64,000 bases of DNA from Bacteroides sp. (lineage in GTDB: Bacteria > Bacteroidota > Bacteroidia > Bacteroidales > Muribaculaceae). The stretch is taken from NCBI GenBank assembly GCA_014801735.1, contig JAAVDO010000013.1, forward strand, positions 99,338 to 163,337, written 5' to 3'. Numbering within the stretch: the stretch's first letter is position 1; every line of letters begins with the position of its first letter. Below, in pieces: positions 61,441 to 64,000 of the stretch. A model generated the notes under the pieces. The model was not told the origin of the DNA, searched no databases, and was given only the letters and a program-made list of their open reading frames with translations. The translations under genes were made by a program, and so were the position numbers.

Positions 61441-63419
61441 ATTTTGTCTATTCTCAGATTTCTGCATTCTGTCATTTCGATTTTCACCTTGATTTTCTGT
61501 CGTGGGGGTAGGGGAGTGTTCAGCCTGAATCCCGACCTCACTTCCCCCGAGATATTATATATCGCCGCAGGCGAGTAGGCGCTGTCGTCTCCACCGCATG
61601 TCCCTATCTCTATGCTGCCTGCGCAATAGGCTGCGCTCATTTCTGCTATCACCCCTTTTGCTCCCCTCTCGCCCCGTGCTTCTGCTTCTATCGCGGCTGT
61701 CCCGTTCAGGTCGGCTCTTTCCTCTGCCTGATCCGTCAGGCTACCGTCTTTCGCGCTCACCGCCATCATTGCTCCTGTGCTCACTATTCCCGTGGCTTCC
61801 GGCATGTTGGTGTTTATGTGGCTTTCAGGCTCCATTCCATTTATATGGTTGAGTTCGAATGTTTCCCGTGTGCCCGACTCATACCATGCCGTCAGTTCGT
61901 TGTGCACCGCGTCATATCCCAGCGAGCTTATCCGCTCTTTCTCTCTGGTGGCGATCCGTCGGCATATTGTGCCCTCTGCTATAGCTATCTCTCTGCCGCC
62001 GCTTGTTGCAAAAGCTACTCCGTCTTTTGTCGCCGCACAGTTCATGGCTGTGCCGTATAGCCCTGCGTTGCTTAGCTTGCTGATGCTCAGGGCACGTTTC
62101 GCTCCGCTCACCGATATTCCGAGAATGCCGTCGCGTGTCAGTCCGTACACGTGTCCGCAGCCGAATCCCCAGCTCCCTCCCCGGCGCTGAGCGCTCACGA
62201 GGGCTGCTGTTCCCGGTTCCCTGCAATCCTGTGCGTCGGTCAGGGTCAGCCCCTTTCCGGCCCGGCTTGTCCCTACCAGTCCTCTCATTTCATCGCTGCC
62301 GTCGCTTGGTCGTATTCCGCTCCACACTATTGTGTCTCCATGTTTCGTCGCGTGTCGTGCAGTGAATCCCCGCTCGTTCAGTCTCTGTATCAACTTCCGT
62401 GTCATTGTTTCATCATCCTGACTGAGCCACTTCGGTTTCCTTGCCGGCCACACCCTCGCTGTTCTTTCCTCGGTTGCGTCAGGCTCTATCAGCGTTACTT
62501 CTGTCAGCGCCATCCTCCCCTCGTTTGTCGCCGTCGGGCGTCTGAATATTAATGTCAGGGTCGCCTCGCCGCTCGCCGGATGCTCTATCCGCCATTCCAT
62601 CTCCTCGCGGCTCACTCTCCACTCCTCCTGCCCGCTTGCTTCTATCCTCACATTGCCAATATATTCGGCCCAGTTGCCGTTTGCGCCATTCTTGGCCTCA
62701 ACCGTCGCTCTCAGTGCCATCGGCACGATGCTCACCTCCATTGCCCCAGTGCGTCCGGTGCTGTCGATAGTCGTTGTGATCTTGATATCCTCCTGCAGGC
62801 CTCCCGCTGTTGTCTCCTCGCCTCCGGCTATTACGTTACCTGCCCTGTCCTCCAAGAGCCATCTCGCCGTTACCGGATTCACTGTCATTCCCCTCCGGCG
62901 GGCCGAGTTGAGCAAGCTGTTCACCACCGGTACAACCGCGTTTCCAATTTGCCGGACCATCTTGTCCGTCAGCCCCTCCCGCAGGTCCACGCTTCCCAGC
63001 GACAATCCTGCCGCCATTCCGCTCAGCTTCTCCGCCGCTTCTGCCTCGATAGTCACCTGCGGCAGCCTCGTGGCCTTTCCGCGAGATGTCCACCCGGTAG
63101 CAGGGGAGTAGTCCAGAAATACGCGCCCCTGCCCGGTCATAACCACAACCTCGTTCCGTCCCGACTCCACGGCACACATCACCTCACATCCCGCCTCGGC
63201 AACCGCCACAGGCATCCCTGAGGCCATCCACACATATATCCTTCCTTCATCGTCGCACCCCATCAGCCACTCTCGGCCCTCCGCCGTAGCCGCGCATATC
63301 ACACGCATTCCCTCGGCGTTACTGACTCCTATCGGCATGCCGGGTCCGACACCTGCAAGCATACCATCCACACCGCGCCTCATATTCACGCGCTTCACTA
63401 CCGTCATTTCACGTCTCAT
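61428..63419 (-). CDS. Large unknown protein linked to the terminase
   Basis: 663 residues, no signal peptide or membrane segment. The N-terminal half contains short beta-hairpin repeats such as EGREWLMGCDDEGRIYVWMASG and SGRNEVVVMTGQGRVFLDYSP, which resemble propeller blades; later blades include GGSWGFGCGHVYGLTRDGILGISVS and KDGVAFATSGGREIAIAEGTI. The middle (about 130-330) is Ala/Glu/Thr-rich, and the C-terminus is a beta strand set ending RNLRIDKIWIY. I do not recognise a family; a phage structural (tail or stabilisation) protein is one possibility. It is preceded by copy 3 of the 48-bp element (start near 63464) and overlaps the terminase by a few bases. Confidence 0.7.
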   Translation of the reverse strand: MRREMTVVKRVNMRRGVDGMLAGVGPGMPIGVSNAEGMRVICAATAEGREWLMGCDDEGRIYVWMASGMPVAVAEAGCEVMCAVESGRNEVVVMTGQGRVFLDYSPATGWTSRGKATRLPQVTIEAEAAEKLSGMAAGLSLGSVDLREGLTDKMVRQIGNAVVPVVNSLLNSARRRGMTVNPVTARWLLEDRAGNVIAGGEETTAGGLQEDIKITTTIDSTGRTGAMEVSIVPMALRATVEAKNGANGNWAEYIGNVRIEASGQEEWRVSREEMEWRIEHPASGEATLTLIFRRPTATNEGRMALTEVTLIEPDATEERTARVWPARKPKWLSQDDETMTRKLIQRLNERGFTARHATKHGDTIVWSGIRPSDGSDEMRGLVGTSRAGKGLTLTDAQDCREPGTAALVSAQRRGGSWGFGCGHVYGLTRDGILGISVSGAKRALSISKLSNAGLYGTAMNCAATKDGVAFATSGGREIAIAEGTICRRIATREKERISSLGYDAVHNELTAWYESGTRETFELNHINGMEPESHINTNMPEATGIVSTGAMMAVSAKDGSLTDQAEERADLNGTAAIEAEARGERGAKGVIAEMSAAYCAGSIEIGTCGGDDSAYSPAAIYNISGEVRSGFRLNTPLPPRQKIKVKIEMTECRNLRIDKIWIY

Positions 63420-63470
63420 AAATCAATACATCAAAATAGTTGAACACCAAACCCGGACCGAAATCCACCA

Positions 63471-63518
63471 CAAAATTACAATCCTTTAGCCCCTACCCCC
63501 TGCGCACCTGCCCCTAAC
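63471..63518 (-). promoter_or_regulatory. Three-copy 48-bp promoter-like element, copy 3
   Basis: Minus strand: GTTAGGGGCAGGTGCGCAG (63518-63500), 19 variable bases, TGTAATTTTG (63480-63471). Expected transcript start near 63464, 45 bases before the ATG of the 663-residue gene, in the sense direction. This copy therefore behaves like a normal promoter. Confidence 0.7.
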
Positions 63519-63560
63519 CTGATTAAATATTAGGGCGCCGCGCTCCAGTCGCAGAAGCCG

Positions 63561-63596
63561 TTGCCGCCGTGTAAGGAGTTGCCGCCGTGTAAGGAG
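63561..63596. repeat. 18-bp minisatellite, first block
   Basis: Two identical 18-bp units TTGCCGCCGTGTAAGGAG (63561-63578 and 63579-63596). The unit is related to the junction of the long direct repeat (TGTAAGGAGTTGCCGGACG). Confidence 0.8.
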
Positions 63597-64000
63597 TTGC
63601 CGGACGTCCCCGGCCGGCAAGCACCCGGATGGCCCCCGCCCGGATGGCCCCCACCCAAAGAAACTTTCTCGAGAAACGACCGCACACGTCGTTCGAGGAC
63701 ACCCCACGACACCATACCATTTATCCCGTCACCCAATAAATGTACTTGCCCGTTAAAAAACCACACAAGACCCCAGCCCGGTGTAATGAGATGCAACTGT
63801 GTAATGAGTAGCAACTGTGCAATGAGATGCAACTATGTAAGGAGTTGCCGGACGTCCCCGGCCGGCAAGCACCCGGATGGCCCCACCGGATGGCCCTCGC
63901 ACGGATGGCCCCCACCCAAAGAAACTTTCTCGAGAAACGACCGCACACGTCGTTCGAGGACACCCCACGACACCATACCATTTATCCCGTCACCCAATAA
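63588..64000. repeat. Long direct repeats with internal 15-bp and 18-bp minisatellites
   Basis: Copy A is 63588-63739 and copy B 63836-64000. Their last 99 bases (63641-63739 and 63902-64000) are identical, as are the first 49. Copy A has two and copy B three units of CGGATGGCCCCCRCC (63626-63655; 63874-63916, first unit 13 bp), so the array varies in unit number. Between the copies are three 18-bp units like GTGTAATGAGATGCAACT (63781-63834). The long copies contain the palindrome TTTCTCGAGAAA. The frames across it encode Gly/His/Pro-rich or Leu-His-Ser low-complexity sequence, and I do not call them genes. The array runs to the window edge and probably continues. Confidence 0.85.

Noticed and set aside
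63561..63834. CRISPR-like array
   Set aside because: The 18-bp units are directly adjacent with no spacers, and no Cas gene is present, so it is a minisatellite.
63486..63981. Overlapping minus-strand open frames in the repeat region
   Set aside because: They are low-complexity Gly/His/Pro or Leu-His-Ser translations of tandem repeats, occur in several frames at once and show no conserved domain.

Overview
The window looks like a chromosomal segment of a Bacteroidales bacterium, probably of the Muribaculaceae or a near relative. The order-level call rests on a SusC/SusD pair, many TAnnTTTG -7 promoter boxes with no Shine-Dalgarno sequences, DUF4919, a 6-bladed propeller lipoprotein beside an ECF sigma factor, and OMP_b-brl-type outer membrane proteins. 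The family-level call is an inference from overall flavour (moderately high GC, gene content). No rRNA, tRNA or CRISPR array was seen.

Layout. 1-5.4 kb: end of an outer-membrane barrel gene, gpmI, then a lipoprotein overlapping a PagL-like acyloxyacyl hydrolase. 5.4-11.3 kb (minus): a complete tripartite RND efflux operon (outer membrane factor, adaptor, pump). 11.5-12.6 kb: a porin. 12.8-19.8 kb (minus): dnaG, a large outer-membrane barrel, and a BlaI repressor/M56 peptidase pair. 19.8-20.3 kb: a putative small RNA and promoters. 20.3-24.4 kb: an MsbA-like ABC exporter, a secreted alpha/beta hydrolase, thioredoxin and a PepSY-like protein. 24.5-32 kb (minus): an AspT/YidE transporter, then rel, PgpH and DUF4919 as a second-messenger operon. 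32-35.3 kb: a MalY-type aminotransferase, a glucosaminidase, queF and an outer-membrane protein without a signal peptide. 35.6-41 kb: an orphan SusC/SusD pair. 41-45.5 kb: small stress proteins (YgbA, NimA-like, DUF488, YaaA), a decayed small secreted gene, and a DUF362 lipoprotein paired with an ECF S component. 45.6-52 kb: a DUF5009 acyltransferase, a PepSY membrane protein, DUF5131, an ECF sigma/anti-sigma/propeller-lipoprotein operon and a flavodoxin-like reductase. 52-59.6 kb: pnp, hflX, lpxB, an MFS exporter and a flippase-like membrane protein. 59.5-64 kb (minus): a large terminase subunit and a 663-residue unknown protein without other phage genes, followed by a minisatellite array that runs off the window end.

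The most unusual observation is a 48-bp element present three times in intergenic DNA (12667-12714 minus, 45602-45649 plus, 63471-63518 minus). Each copy has an identical 19-base upstream block, exactly 19 unconserved bases, and an identical 10-base block containing a perfect TAnnTTTG box. This conserved-variable-conserved pattern looks like a special promoter class. One copy points into the terminase-linked gene, while the other two point at convergent neighbours and may make antisense or small RNAs.

Functionally the region mixes envelope biogenesis (lpxB, PagL-like, porin, efflux, ABC exporter), stringent and cyclic-dinucleotide signalling (rel, pgpH), RNA and translation housekeeping (pnp, hflX, queF, dnaG) and stress defence.
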